Origin: Candidatus Aenigmarchaeota archaeon LH_S7
GTDB taxonomy: Archaea > Aenigmatarchaeota > Aenigmatarchaeia > QMZS01
Assembly: GCA_023659895.1 (NCBI GenBank)
Contig: JAGXOL010000005.1
Coordinates: 1 to 47,206, forward strand
Direction of reading: 5' to 3'
DNA length: 47,206 nt
Position numbers and translations under genes: made by a program. The notes beneath the pieces were generated by a model, which saw only the letters and a list, made by a program, of their open reading frames with translations, had not been told where the DNA came from and did no database searches. Positions 39,501 to 47,206 of the stretch are shown here, piece after piece (positions within the stretch are counted from its first letter, which is position 1; each line of letters opens with the position of its first letter).

Positions 39501-41724
39501 TTCTGTATTTAAAACTGTCATTCCACCAATCACTTGGTTTTGCTATTGTCCCATTATTTCCATACTTTGAAATATCTACTGCTTTTGTTTCGTTTTCTCC
39601 AATAGCTGAATTATTGTTGAAATTCATTCCTAAGACTAAGGAATCATCATAGAATGTGTAATTTGTTGTGTTCCAGTTGAATTTGAAAGTATCAAGATTC
39701 AGTTCATCAATTGTGATGTTTGCTTCTGTCCAATTTCTTGATATTGTTGTTCCATTTGGCTCTGTTGGGGGAGTAAAGTTCAGAACTGGGTTGGTTGTGT
39801 CCAAGGTTATTGTCCTTATTTTTTGTCCTATGTTCCCTAAAGTGTCGTTTGCTGTTGCATTTAGGTAATAAGTATCTTCTGGTAAATCCGTGTAGTTAAT
39901 GTAAATTTGTGTGTCTGAGGTTGTGTTTTCTTGGTATAGTCCTGTTGAGTTGTAGAGAGTTAGGTTTATTGTGTCCAATCCTACTCCTGAGTCTGGAGCT
40001 GTTACATTTGCTGAAATCCAGTCCTGGAAGTGGTTTCCTGCTTCTGTTGTTGGGTCTGTGAAATTGATTTCTGGTGGTGTTGTGTCTAAATTAATTGTCC
40101 TCGTTTCTGTCTGATTTGTATTTCCTGCTGTATCATTAATATAAGCCTTAATTGTGTAAGTTCCATCTGATAAGGAAGTTTTATTCTCCCAATAAACATC
40201 TCCTGATTGATTGTCAAAAGTTTCATTAGTTCCATTCCATTCAAACAGAACTGTATCTTTGTTTGTGTCTGAAGCAGTTACATTAATGAAAATCCAGTTC
40301 TGAGAATAATTACCTTCTTGGGTTGTTGTTGGATTATAAGATATTGTTGGTGATGTAGTATCAACACCAATATCTATACTAGAACTCTGCCCTGTTTTTT
40401 GACTAGAATCAGTATCAGTACAATTAACATAAACTGTGTAGGTGCTATCTGACAAACTTGTATTAGATTCAAGATTTGTTAATGTGTTGTTCTGAACTGA
40501 TGAATTAGTTCCATAAGCAGTACCATTAAAATAAACAGTGCAGCTAAAAGTTTGGTTACTATCATCAGTTGCAGTAAAATTAACATCTGGTGTTGTATCA
40601 GTTGTGTCGTAACTTGTGGAGTTCATTGTAACATTTGGAGCTTGGTTTGGGGTATAAGTAACATTTATAATAAGTTGGTCGAGTAGTATATCAACATTTT
40701 GGTCACTATCTTCGTAAGCAGTAAAATTCATAACCATTTTGCTTGCTTTTGCTGCTGTGTTTATAACATCTTTTATGGATGTGCCATTAGCTAGAGTATC
40801 ATAGTAATAAGTGGTATAACTCGCTGGTGCTGTATTGGTATTATTCCACTCTTCTAGCAGGTACCAGTCAGGTGTTCCAGACTCATTATCACCTATCCAC
40901 AATTTTGCCCAGCTTCCTGCTTCATTAGTTAGAGCTTCATCTGTATCCCATACAAAAGTTGCATTTATTAAATCTATAGTTGAGCTGTTAGGTATAGTTT
41001 TGTTATCATAATCTGCTACCACAGTCCATGTCCCCGCTTTATCCAAATCATTAGATGTGCTAATAGTCGTATCATCTACATCGTGAAGTGCACTGACATC
41101 TACTGCACCATCCAAATCAGGGTTATCTGTATACCTTGTTGCATATTGTGTAATTGTAGTCGGGTCGCTCCACTCCACCTCAACAGAAGAACTCAATCCT
41201 TTAATATTTGTTGCAGTAATTGTTGTTATATAATCTCTTTGCTCAGTGTTGTGAACAAGCCAATCTCCTTGCCAGGTTCCTTGATATAAAGAGCCATTTA
41301 TCAATTCCAATTCAATTGTTTCTATACCACCAATATCTGCTATTACTGAAGAAATTCCATAATTGTCCTCAATTTCTGCTGTTATTATCATTGTATCCCC
41401 TGGTCTGACTTTTGATGGTTCTACTGAGGCTGATTTTATTTTTGGTGCAGAGATCTTTTGAGAGAGTTGATTTTCATTTCCTGCTGTATCATTAATATAA
41501 GCCCTAATTGTATGATTTCCATCTCCACCAGTAAAAATCACACCAGATAAAAATACAGAAGCTGCTAAAGATAATAACAATCCAATAATTAATCCAGTTT
41601 TAAGAGTTTTGTTTTTCACCTTTCCTATATTCTTACTCATCCCTAATAATTCTATACCCATTTTCTTCACCTTTTTCAACAACATAATAAAACTCTGTTG
41701 CACCTTATTTATAGTTAATGTCAC
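36532..41724 (-). CDS. Giant secreted protein with LamG/concanavalin-like and DUF2341 domains and Ig-like repeats
   Basis: WWNDSFKYRKKLTITNNNATNLTAGDPINFTLDT (DUF2341-like); ALSFDGLDDYVDCGNDSSLDITDAITVESWMNP and GWNHITQTYNSSEQKLYVNGELK...LLIGDYLFNGTIDEVRIYNRALSPDEI (LamG). Confidence 0.85.
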   Translation of the reverse strand: MTLTINKVQQSFIMLLKKVKKMGIELLGMSKNIGKVKNKTLKTGLIIGLLLSLAASVFLSGVIFTGGDGNHTIRAYINDTAGNENQLSQKISAPKIKSASVEPSKVRPGDTMIITAEIEDNYGISSVIADIGGIETIELELINGSLYQGTWQGDWLVHNTEQRDYITTITATNIKGLSSSVEVEWSDPTTITQYATRYTDNPDLDGAVDVSALHDVDDTTISTSNDLDKAGTWTVVADYDNKTIPNSSTIDLINATFVWDTDEALTNEAGSWAKLWIGDNESGTPDWYLLEEWNNTNTAPASYTTYYYDTLANGTSIKDVINTAAKASKMVMNFTAYEDSDQNVDILLDQLIINVTYTPNQAPNVTMNSTSYDTTDTTPDVNFTATDDSNQTFSCTVYFNGTAYGTNSSVQNNTLTNLESNTSLSDSTYTVYVNCTDTDSSQKTGQSSSIDIGVDTTSPTISYNPTTTQEGNYSQNWIFINVTASDTNKDTVLFEWNGTNETFDNQSGDVYWENKTSLSDGTYTIKAYINDTAGNTNQTETRTINLDTTPPEINFTDPTTEAGNHFQDWISANVTAPDSGVGLDTINLTLYNSTGLYQENTTSDTQIYINYTDLPEDTYYLNATANDTLGNIGQKIRTITLDTTNPVLNFTPPTEPNGTTISRNWTEANITIDELNLDTFKFNWNTTNYTFYDDSLVLGMNFNNNSAIGENETKAVDISKYGNNGTIAKPSDWWNDSFKYRKKLTITNNNATNLTAGDPINFTLDTASLVSAGKLLANGDDLRIIHVTTEINRTNSTEFNSSDTMIWFNAQDTIGNGDLTSDYYVYYGNSEAGIPNTGGITTEQNYDLTVDKGEESVIRAQYVDGKFGKALSFDGLDDYVDCGNDSSLDITDAITVESWMNPLDAWAYKKPITLDPATPETDYQVKVELNTTNFDYSHAQSDGDDLRFYQSNGTKLNYWLEKWNTTGNSTIWVKVATNNTDKIYMYYGNPSATYNNTKGGANTFEFFDDFNLPDGSLPDSSKWNHSWTDGSSEIINGELNLSVTATADSWVYEGWKTFTKLPRKVVYETNYRFEIHEQNYMYQFGILRHDYSGDDRDYYDFTEQDYYDGIALRKIKGSTSTAFENHTHDPDSNWHSIKLLANESNLRSIWDNNITLEGKDDEFQDPYPMFIVAGSKGAGNTITVHVDDIRVRKYTSTEPNATVGNETAAGISKAGSYGIGANTTTAFASINNETIAGAISSGWNHITQTYNSSEQKLYVNGELKTSQALTGSISTNTNNLLIGDYLFNGTIDEVRIYNRALSPDEIKMHYKSEFSKFNSTQYRFYDNVTDLADGTYTYYGWANDTASNEGQTDNNKLRYLNVDTTPPTISIIYPDSNSITNNYIINGTSTDLTLNYTNISIKQGGTIINSTTNSSEDWEVHLYAPDGTYNITATAYDGVGYSNSTTNTNITIAVPPEIQFVTPTTETGNQTETWISANVTVSDTNLDTLTLNLYNSTGLYQENTTSDTQIYINYTDLARDTYYLNATANDTAGNENKTETREIKITALTISVHETDNSSDKSWNINDIPLNFQYYCYAGVDGSCNSSLADDGDGSTCNFTIENNGSNTVDILMYALGDYSSSYYICSSSDSTTDGDDSGCQDPPAIGANGADNIQIYNSSAWFNVSSKIHDGDAYGMAVACDLPANTNLSDIDFQVRVPDGVAPSSYSATLQFVAYSDISGCSVGSYFVP

Positions 41725-41759
41725 AATTTTTTATACAATCCTGGTAGGAATGTCTTTAC

Positions 41760-42040
41760 TCATTGTGACATAAATAATTTTCTTTTTGAGAATATGTAAA
41801 GGAGTGACCTTATAGTTTCTATGAACGAATGTTGAGATTTAACAAATATCTGTGATATCCTTCTTCTTATACTTCTCCATATTTGTTCTATTGGATTCAA
41901 ATCGGATGAATAAGGTGGAAGAAACACTAGGGTTATTCCAAACGATTGCATATTCTACTACTTCTCTTGTATATTTTTTAAGATATTGTCCTTGAATTTT
42001 CCAAAAATCTTCCAAATTTATGTTTTTTGTGTTTTGACAC
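41760..42040 (-). pseudogene. IS630-family transposase remnant (C-terminal end, frameshifted)
   Basis: TREVVEYA in one frame continues as QSFGITLVFLPPYSSDLNPIEQIWRSIRRRISQ in another: IS630 DDE C-terminal signature split by a frameshift near 41945. Confidence 0.85.
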
Positions 42041-42041
42041 T

Positions 42042-43202
42042 CTCCACAAAGTCGGGAGATTCTGATGTCATATTGCATCAGTTTCGGGCAAAGTCAAGGT
42101 TGCCCCGTCTTCCAAGATATACCCAGAAGACAATTTATTACCTATATTGAAAGCACCATTTATATCTGCATTAAAGTCTTTTAGTCCACAAACAGAACAA
42201 TTGAAAACTCCCTGCCTTGGTCTTGAGCCTTCAATACCACATTTGGAGCAGGTATGACTTGTTCCCCTTTCATTCAATTTAATTACCCTTATTCCATTCC
42301 AATTTGCTTTGTATTCAAGCATTTGGGTTAACTCCAGATAAGGCATATTTGAAACAATCTTATTGAAGTTTCTGCCTTTCACTGAACTTCTAATCCCTTT
42401 CAAATTCCCCAACACAATTACAGAGTTATTGGTCTGTGCAAACTCTATAATCCTATTAGAAATATTATGGAGACAATCAGTTACTTTTCTTTGTTCTTTC
42501 TGTCCAAATCTTTTTATTTCCTTTAACAGTTTCTTTTCACCAAGTTGCTTCCTAATATAGTCGTATTTTCTTCTTATTCCTCTGACTTCTTTGCCATAGA
42601 ATTTAGGAGTCATTAAAGCAGAGGGTTGCATCACTGATACTCCCATATACTTCTGTCCTAAATCAAGACCAAGAATAGAGTCATAAGTATTATTTAGTTC
42701 AACTTCTTTTTGAACTGTTAGATTTAAAAACCAATTATTTTTCTTTCTAAATAGTTTGGATTCACAAATCTCATAATCTTCAAAGAGAAAAGGTTGTGAT
42801 TTAATTGCTAACTTTAAACCACCTGCCCTCTGTTTAGTAGGTATTTTAACCCAATATTTAGATAGTTTGTTATCTGTTTTCCTAATCTCTAATAAATCTT
42901 TTCTAAAGGATATTGGATATTCTTTATTTGGTTTAATCTTTTTGTAAAATCTTAAGGCTTGTTGTATATTTGCAGAATAAATCTTCTTTTTAAGAGAATT
43001 GTAAATAGGTAGAGAACCTAATCCAAATTTTTCTAATTGTAGCAGTTCTTGTAAATTGTTATTTTCTTTGTTTAAATGTTTTAGTTTTAATTCTGTTGGC
43101 TTTATTATCTTGCATTTAACTGTTTTTCTGACCCTAACCATATTTAATTATTGTTTTTAAATTATTTTAAGGACAATTCATCTCCACAATTAAATTCGGG
43201 AG
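42042..43202 (-). mobile_element. TnpB-only (IS1341/IS605-like) insertion element
   Basis: tnpB ORF bracketed by CTCCACAAAGTCGGGAG (42042-42058) and CTCCACAATTAAATTCGGGAG (43182-43202); no tnpA in the interval. Confidence 0.6.
42068..43141 (-). CDS. tnpB: RNA-guided endonuclease TnpB family protein
   Basis: SILGLDLGQKYMGVSV (RuvC-I), VIVLGNLKGIRSS, LNERGTSHTCSKCG...CSVCGLKDFNADINGAFNIGNKL (zinc ribbon and RuvC-III). Confidence 0.94.
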   Translation of the reverse strand: MVRVRKTVKCKIIKPTELKLKHLNKENNNLQELLQLEKFGLGSLPIYNSLKKKIYSANIQQALRFYKKIKPNKEYPISFRKDLLEIRKTDNKLSKYWVKIPTKQRAGGLKLAIKSQPFLFEDYEICESKLFRKKNNWFLNLTVQKEVELNNTYDSILGLDLGQKYMGVSVMQPSALMTPKFYGKEVRGIRRKYDYIRKQLGEKKLLKEIKRFGQKEQRKVTDCLHNISNRIIEFAQTNNSVIVLGNLKGIRSSVKGRNFNKIVSNMPYLELTQMLEYKANWNGIRVIKLNERGTSHTCSKCGIEGSRPRQGVFNCSVCGLKDFNADINGAFNIGNKLSSGYILEDGATLTLPETDAI

Positions 43203-43230
43203 TTTTCTTGCCTTTGGTTAATTATAATCG

Positions 43231-43575
43231 TTAAAATTTTTTAACCCTAATACTCTGAATTATTCTATGGAATATATTAAACCTCCCCTTTTTCTCCTCC
43301 TCTTTCTTTCTTAGATTAGCGTTATAAATTATTTCAGCTAATGTTTTTGAGGTAATTTCCATGATCTTATTAAATTTAATATCAACTTCAGACATTTCTC
43401 CCTTATCTAAAAGCACCTTGCAATCATTTAACAAATCTTTTGCAGCTTTTATATTATAACTAAAAACATCATATTCTTCAGGGTAGTAATCCTTAACCAA
43501 TCTTTCTTGAGTTTCCTGTTTTTCTAATTTATCTCTTAATTGATTAATTGAATTTCTTATCTTACCTTCATCCAT
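43231..43575 (-). CDS. Hypothetical helical protein
   Basis: Uninterrupted 114-aa ORF, charged helical composition. Confidence 0.55.
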   Translation of the reverse strand: MDEGKIRNSINQLRDKLEKQETQERLVKDYYPEEYDVFSYNIKAAKDLLNDCKVLLDKGEMSEVDIKFNKIMEITSKTLAEIIYNANLRKKEEEKKGRFNIFHRIIQSIRVKKF

Positions 43576-43630
43576 CTTAATTAAGTTTGTTTTCTCTGGG
43601 TAAAAAATAATTACCTGTCATTACCCAAAA

Positions 43631-44461
43631 CTACCAATCACTAAATCTATCTCTCCTACTATTTTCTTGCTTACTTTCTTCTTTATTGTCTTTACTTTCC
43701 CTGTTCTTTTTTTCCTCCTTTCTCTTCATATCATCAAAAGCCTCTACTCCCTTATCCTGCGATTTTCTTTCTCTTATCTTCGCGAATATATCTGGTAAGA
43801 ACTGTTTGAATGCTCTCTCAAAAGCATTGGAACGAACACTAAGATCCTCTACCTCTTCTTTGAGTTTTTTAATCTCTTCTTTTAAATTATCAATGCTCTT
43901 ATCTTCTTTTTGCGTAGAAGAACCTATCACTTTCTTTAGTTTCTCGTTTTCCTTTTTTAGTTTCTCGTGCTCATTGTGGATATATTCAAACTTTGAGTCA
44001 AGTTTTTCAAATTTTTCCTCAACCACTCCTTCAACAACTTCCTCTATCAGATCAGTTGGATCAAACTGAGCTTCTAAAGGTACTTGACCTGTAGCAGGTA
44101 CACTTAATTTAGACTTAGGAGCAAGTTCTCCCCTGGTTGGTAATTCACCTTGTCCCCCACCTTTCTGTGTTCCCTGTCTAGTTTGAGGGGGTTGAGATTC
44201 ATAAGTTTTTGGAGATCCTTGCTGTTGATAACGTTGTTGAGAACCATATTGTTGTTGGCTTTGCTGACTTTGATTTGGTTCAGTTCCTTCCTTCAAGGCT
44301 TGGAGCATTGCCTTCTCAATAACTTGAAAAGAATAACCATGACTCTTAAGTTGGTTGATAATCTCTTTATCATGTTTACCTTCATCTCTCAACTTTTTAA
44401 CTTCATTTATAGGGACAGTACCTTCCTCTTCCCCTTCCTTATGTTGGAACGGCAGTTTCAT
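43631..44461 (-). CDS. Coiled-coil protein with Gln-rich linker
   Basis: EPNQSQQSQQQYGSQQRYQQQG low-complexity segment, then long coiled coil. Confidence 0.6.
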   Translation of the reverse strand: MKLPFQHKEGEEEGTVPINEVKKLRDEGKHDKEIINQLKSHGYSFQVIEKAMLQALKEGTEPNQSQQSQQQYGSQQRYQQQGSPKTYESQPPQTRQGTQKGGGQGELPTRGELAPKSKLSVPATGQVPLEAQFDPTDLIEEVVEGVVEEKFEKLDSKFEYIHNEHEKLKKENEKLKKVIGSSTQKEDKSIDNLKEEIKKLKEEVEDLSVRSNAFERAFKQFLPDIFAKIRERKSQDKGVEAFDDMKRKEEKKNRESKDNKEESKQENSRRDRFSDW

Positions 44462-44837
44462 CTTTCAATTTCCTCAATTCACGATTAAACTCAGTCCAAG
44501 TAACAAACTCGTGTTTGATTGGAGAGAGCATATCTAATAATTCAGAGAGTTCTTCCACATCTCTTTTTTTAGCAAAATTCTTATTTTTCTCATTAATCTT
44601 CATTATTTCTCCTTTTAGTTCATCAATACTCTTGTTTAATTCATCTATGTTGTTCATAATTTTCTCTATTTTCTCATTATATGCTTTCTGGTCTTTGAGT
44701 TTTTGTTCCTCCATGTTCTCAGTCTTGGAATTAATATGTCTTATTTGCTCATCCACCTTTCTAAGCCTTTGAGTGTGTTGATTAGCCCTCCTAACTAATT
44801 CCTGTAAAATTGCTTCGTTTTGCTTAGATTCAGCCAT
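44439..44837 (-). CDS. Small coiled-coil protein
   Basis: Heptad-like charged helix; overlaps downstream ORF start by 23 bp. Confidence 0.6.
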   Translation of the reverse strand: MAESKQNEAILQELVRRANQHTQRLRKVDEQIRHINSKTENMEEQKLKDQKAYNEKIEKIMNNIDELNKSIDELKGEIMKINEKNKNFAKKRDVEELSELLDMLSPIKHEFVTWTEFNRELRKLKDETAVPT

Positions 44838-44893
44838 AATAATTTTATGTAAGTTATTATTAAAAAGACTAAAAATTAATTAGGGACTAAATT

Positions 44894-47131
44894 ATGCCTT
44901 GTGATTATACCCATGAGAACCATGTATTGAAAATAGATTGTCTTAAATGTATTTACGGTTCATCAGTGGAAGATTTCCCTCATTGTATGGCAGCAGTTAT
45001 AAACTACTTGATGGCTGTGAAGGATGCTAATTCCATAATACTCAGCAAGGAAAGAGAATACGAATATAATTATGAGCAGACCCAAATGTTATTGGAAATC
45101 GCAAAACTAATAGAAAAGATAACCCGTGATGTCAAACTTTTTTCTCCTAAAAATCTTGTAATACCTAAGTGCGATAGGTGTGTTTCAAGCAGGATGGATT
45201 TCCTACAAAATGTAATCTTAACAAAATTGAAAACAGACCCTGTTGGAGCTTATGTAATTTTAAGTAGGAGAATAAGGCACACAAAAGTCTTGATAGAAAG
45301 GATGAAAGGAATTTGTAAAGGATGTTATCAACATTACTTGGACAACACTTTAGAGCCACTCAAAGAAATGTTGGAAGAAACCACTTTGATAAAACAAAGC
45401 CAAGAATTTCTTCCTGGTTACAAGGTTGGGGAAAGATCTATCTACAGGCAATTTTTTATACCATCTGTAAGACCAAATTTCACTTACACAAAATATCAAT
45501 CAACACCTCCTGAAAAATCTGAACTTATAGAAAGCTATAGCTTAGAAAACGCGAAAGTGGAAATATACAAAGTCCCTGGTGAAGTACGTTTACTTTACCA
45601 TATAGTTCCAATAGAATTTAATCTTGAAGAGGAAGAGTATGAGTTGCTAGACCAAGCTAAGAGATACATGGCTAATCACCGCCCTTCGGAAAGACAAGAA
45701 CTGGCTACTGAAGAAGTGAGAAGAAGTTTTTATAATATAGGATTAGACCTACTAAGGGACTTGTCTGGAAGCCAAAATATTTCTGAAGATAGATTAAAGT
45801 TAATCGCGGGGATTTTAGTTAGGTACACAACAGGGATAGGGATTTTAGAATTGATTCTTTCTGATTCAAGAGTACAAGATGTTTATGTGAACACACCTCC
45901 TGGAAGTTCACCAATTTATATTATCCACGGAACTTATGGGGAATGTAAGACAAATATTGTTCAAACCAAAGAAGACGCAGAATTATTAGCCACTCGTTTA
46001 AGACTAACTTCTGGAAGGCCCCTTGATGAATCCAACCCTGTTTTAGATGCTGAAATAAATGTTCCAGGTGGCAGGGCAAGAGTTGCTTCAATAATGCAGA
46101 GTTTGTCCCCTGATGGTCTGGGGTTCGCTTTGAGGAGACACAGAGAAAAACCTTGGACTTTCCCTCTTTTCCTCAATGAAAACATGTTCAATCCTTTGGC
46201 CGCGGGTTTACTGTGGTTTGTTATTGATGGAGGGCGTTCCTTATTAATTGGGGGTACTAGGAGTTCTGGAAAGACTTCCTTGCTAGGTTCATTAATATCG
46301 CAAATAATGAAAAATAAAAGGATTATTACTTGTGAAGATACTTTAGAGCTTCCTGTTAACAATTTTAGAGATTTAGGATATAATATCTTGAGATTAAAAT
46401 CAAGAAGTGTTATCACAATGGTTGAAACTGAATTACCTGCTGAAGAAGCCTTGCGTGTTTCATTGCGTTTAGGAGATTCCTGTTTAATAGTAGGTGAGGT
46501 AAGAAGTAAGGAAGCTATTGCTTTGTATGAAGCTATGCGTATAGGTGCTATGGGTAATGTTGTGGCTGGAACTATACATGGAGAAAGTGCTTATGGGCTT
46601 TATGACCGTGTAGTCAATGATTTGGGTGTACAACCAACAAGCTTTAAAGCAACTGATTTAATAGTTATAAACAACAGTTTGAAAAGTGCGGATGGTTTGA
46701 GAAGTTTTCGTAGAACAACAGCATTCACAGAAATAAGAAAGCACTGGAAGGAGGATCCTTCTGAGGAAAAAGGTTTCGTGGATTTACTTGAATACAATGC
46801 TAAAGAAGACAAATTAAAACCAACTCCTACTTTACTCGCGGGTGAGAGTGAGATAATAAATTCTATTTCAAGAAATGTTCGTGAATGGAGGGGTGACTGG
46901 GATGCTGTATGGAACAATATAAATTTGAGAAGTAAAGTTCTCAATACAATTGTAGATATTGCAAACAAATCAAACAAAAAACAAGTTTTGGAAGCTTCTG
47001 TATCAATATTATCAAACTCTATGTTCCATTTGATTTCTGAACAAGTAAAAAAGGAGATGGGCGGGTTGGATTCAAAAGAAATTTACAACAGGTGGTTAAA
47101 GTGGTTCAAGAATTATGTGAATCAACTGTAA
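44894..47131 (+). CDS. Type II/IV secretion system ATPase (archaellum/pilus GspE/VirB11 superfamily)
   Basis: LLIGGTRSSGKTSLLGSLISQIMKNKRIITCEDTLELPV; LRVSLRLGDSCLIVGEVRSKEAIALYEAMRIGAMGNVVAGTIHGESAYGLYDRVVNDLGV. Confidence 0.93.
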   Translation: MPCDYTHENHVLKIDCLKCIYGSSVEDFPHCMAAVINYLMAVKDANSIILSKEREYEYNYEQTQMLLEIAKLIEKITRDVKLFSPKNLVIPKCDRCVSSRMDFLQNVILTKLKTDPVGAYVILSRRIRHTKVLIERMKGICKGCYQHYLDNTLEPLKEMLEETTLIKQSQEFLPGYKVGERSIYRQFFIPSVRPNFTYTKYQSTPPEKSELIESYSLENAKVEIYKVPGEVRLLYHIVPIEFNLEEEEYELLDQAKRYMANHRPSERQELATEEVRRSFYNIGLDLLRDLSGSQNISEDRLKLIAGILVRYTTGIGILELILSDSRVQDVYVNTPPGSSPIYIIHGTYGECKTNIVQTKEDAELLATRLRLTSGRPLDESNPVLDAEINVPGGRARVASIMQSLSPDGLGFALRRHREKPWTFPLFLNENMFNPLAAGLLWFVIDGGRSLLIGGTRSSGKTSLLGSLISQIMKNKRIITCEDTLELPVNNFRDLGYNILRLKSRSVITMVETELPAEEALRVSLRLGDSCLIVGEVRSKEAIALYEAMRIGAMGNVVAGTIHGESAYGLYDRVVNDLGVQPTSFKATDLIVINNSLKSADGLRSFRRTTAFTEIRKHWKEDPSEEKGFVDLLEYNAKEDKLKPTPTLLAGESEIINSISRNVREWRGDWDAVWNNINLRSKVLNTIVDIANKSNKKQVLEASVSILSNSMFHLISEQVKKEMGGLDSKEIYNRWLKWFKNYVNQL

Positions 47132-47135
47132 TCTA

Positions 47136-47156
47136 CTCCACAACTAAAGTCGGGAG
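47136..47156 (+). repeat. Third copy of the hairpin CTCCACAACTAAAGTCGGGAG
   Basis: Matches 42042-42058 and 43182-43202. Confidence 0.75.
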
Positions 47157-47206
47157 CTTTCCATAAGTTGGATAGAGCTACACCGTAGACTTTGTTAATC
47201 CAACAT

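Noticed and set aside
45961-46977. 151-aa and 125-aa minus ORFs
   Set aside because: Antisense to the well-supported secretion ATPase.

Overview
AT-rich archaeal chromosomal window, probably from a DPANN-type lineage (inference from gene content). Left end: the 3' part of an intein-containing class II ribonucleotide reductase gene, an archaeal SRP (7S) RNA gene, and three tRNA genes (Pro-like on +, Ser and Lys on -). The tRNAs flank a compact rpoH-rpoB''-rpoB' block. All three tRNAs are interrupted. By hand alignment I place seven introns in them, six with good bulge-helix-bulge (BHB) geometry and one with weak pairing. Each tRNA has an intron at the same T-loop position (59/60). Two of these T-loop introns (156 and 171 nt) are built from a shared set of modular hairpins, and the third (36 nt) is a single hairpin of the same style. 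The same modules continue into the 3' trailers of the tRNAs, and the arrays end in a recurring motif, GGTTTGATCCAAAA. I consider this tRNA-intron/hairpin-array system the most novel content of the window. Middle: housekeeping genes (Mth938-like, PAP2-like, FKBP, RadA, SepRS, geranylgeranyl reductase, ScpB), a decayed HemK-like methyltransferase and pilin-like genes. A long block of secreted or surface proteins follows (subtilase, N-glycosylation-sequon-rich giant proteins, a LamG/DUF2341 protein, a transglutaminase-like protein and a MinD-like ATPase). Right end: an IS630 remnant, a TnpB-only element with repeated end hairpins, coiled-coil proteins and a secretion ATPase with a Cys-rich N-terminus.
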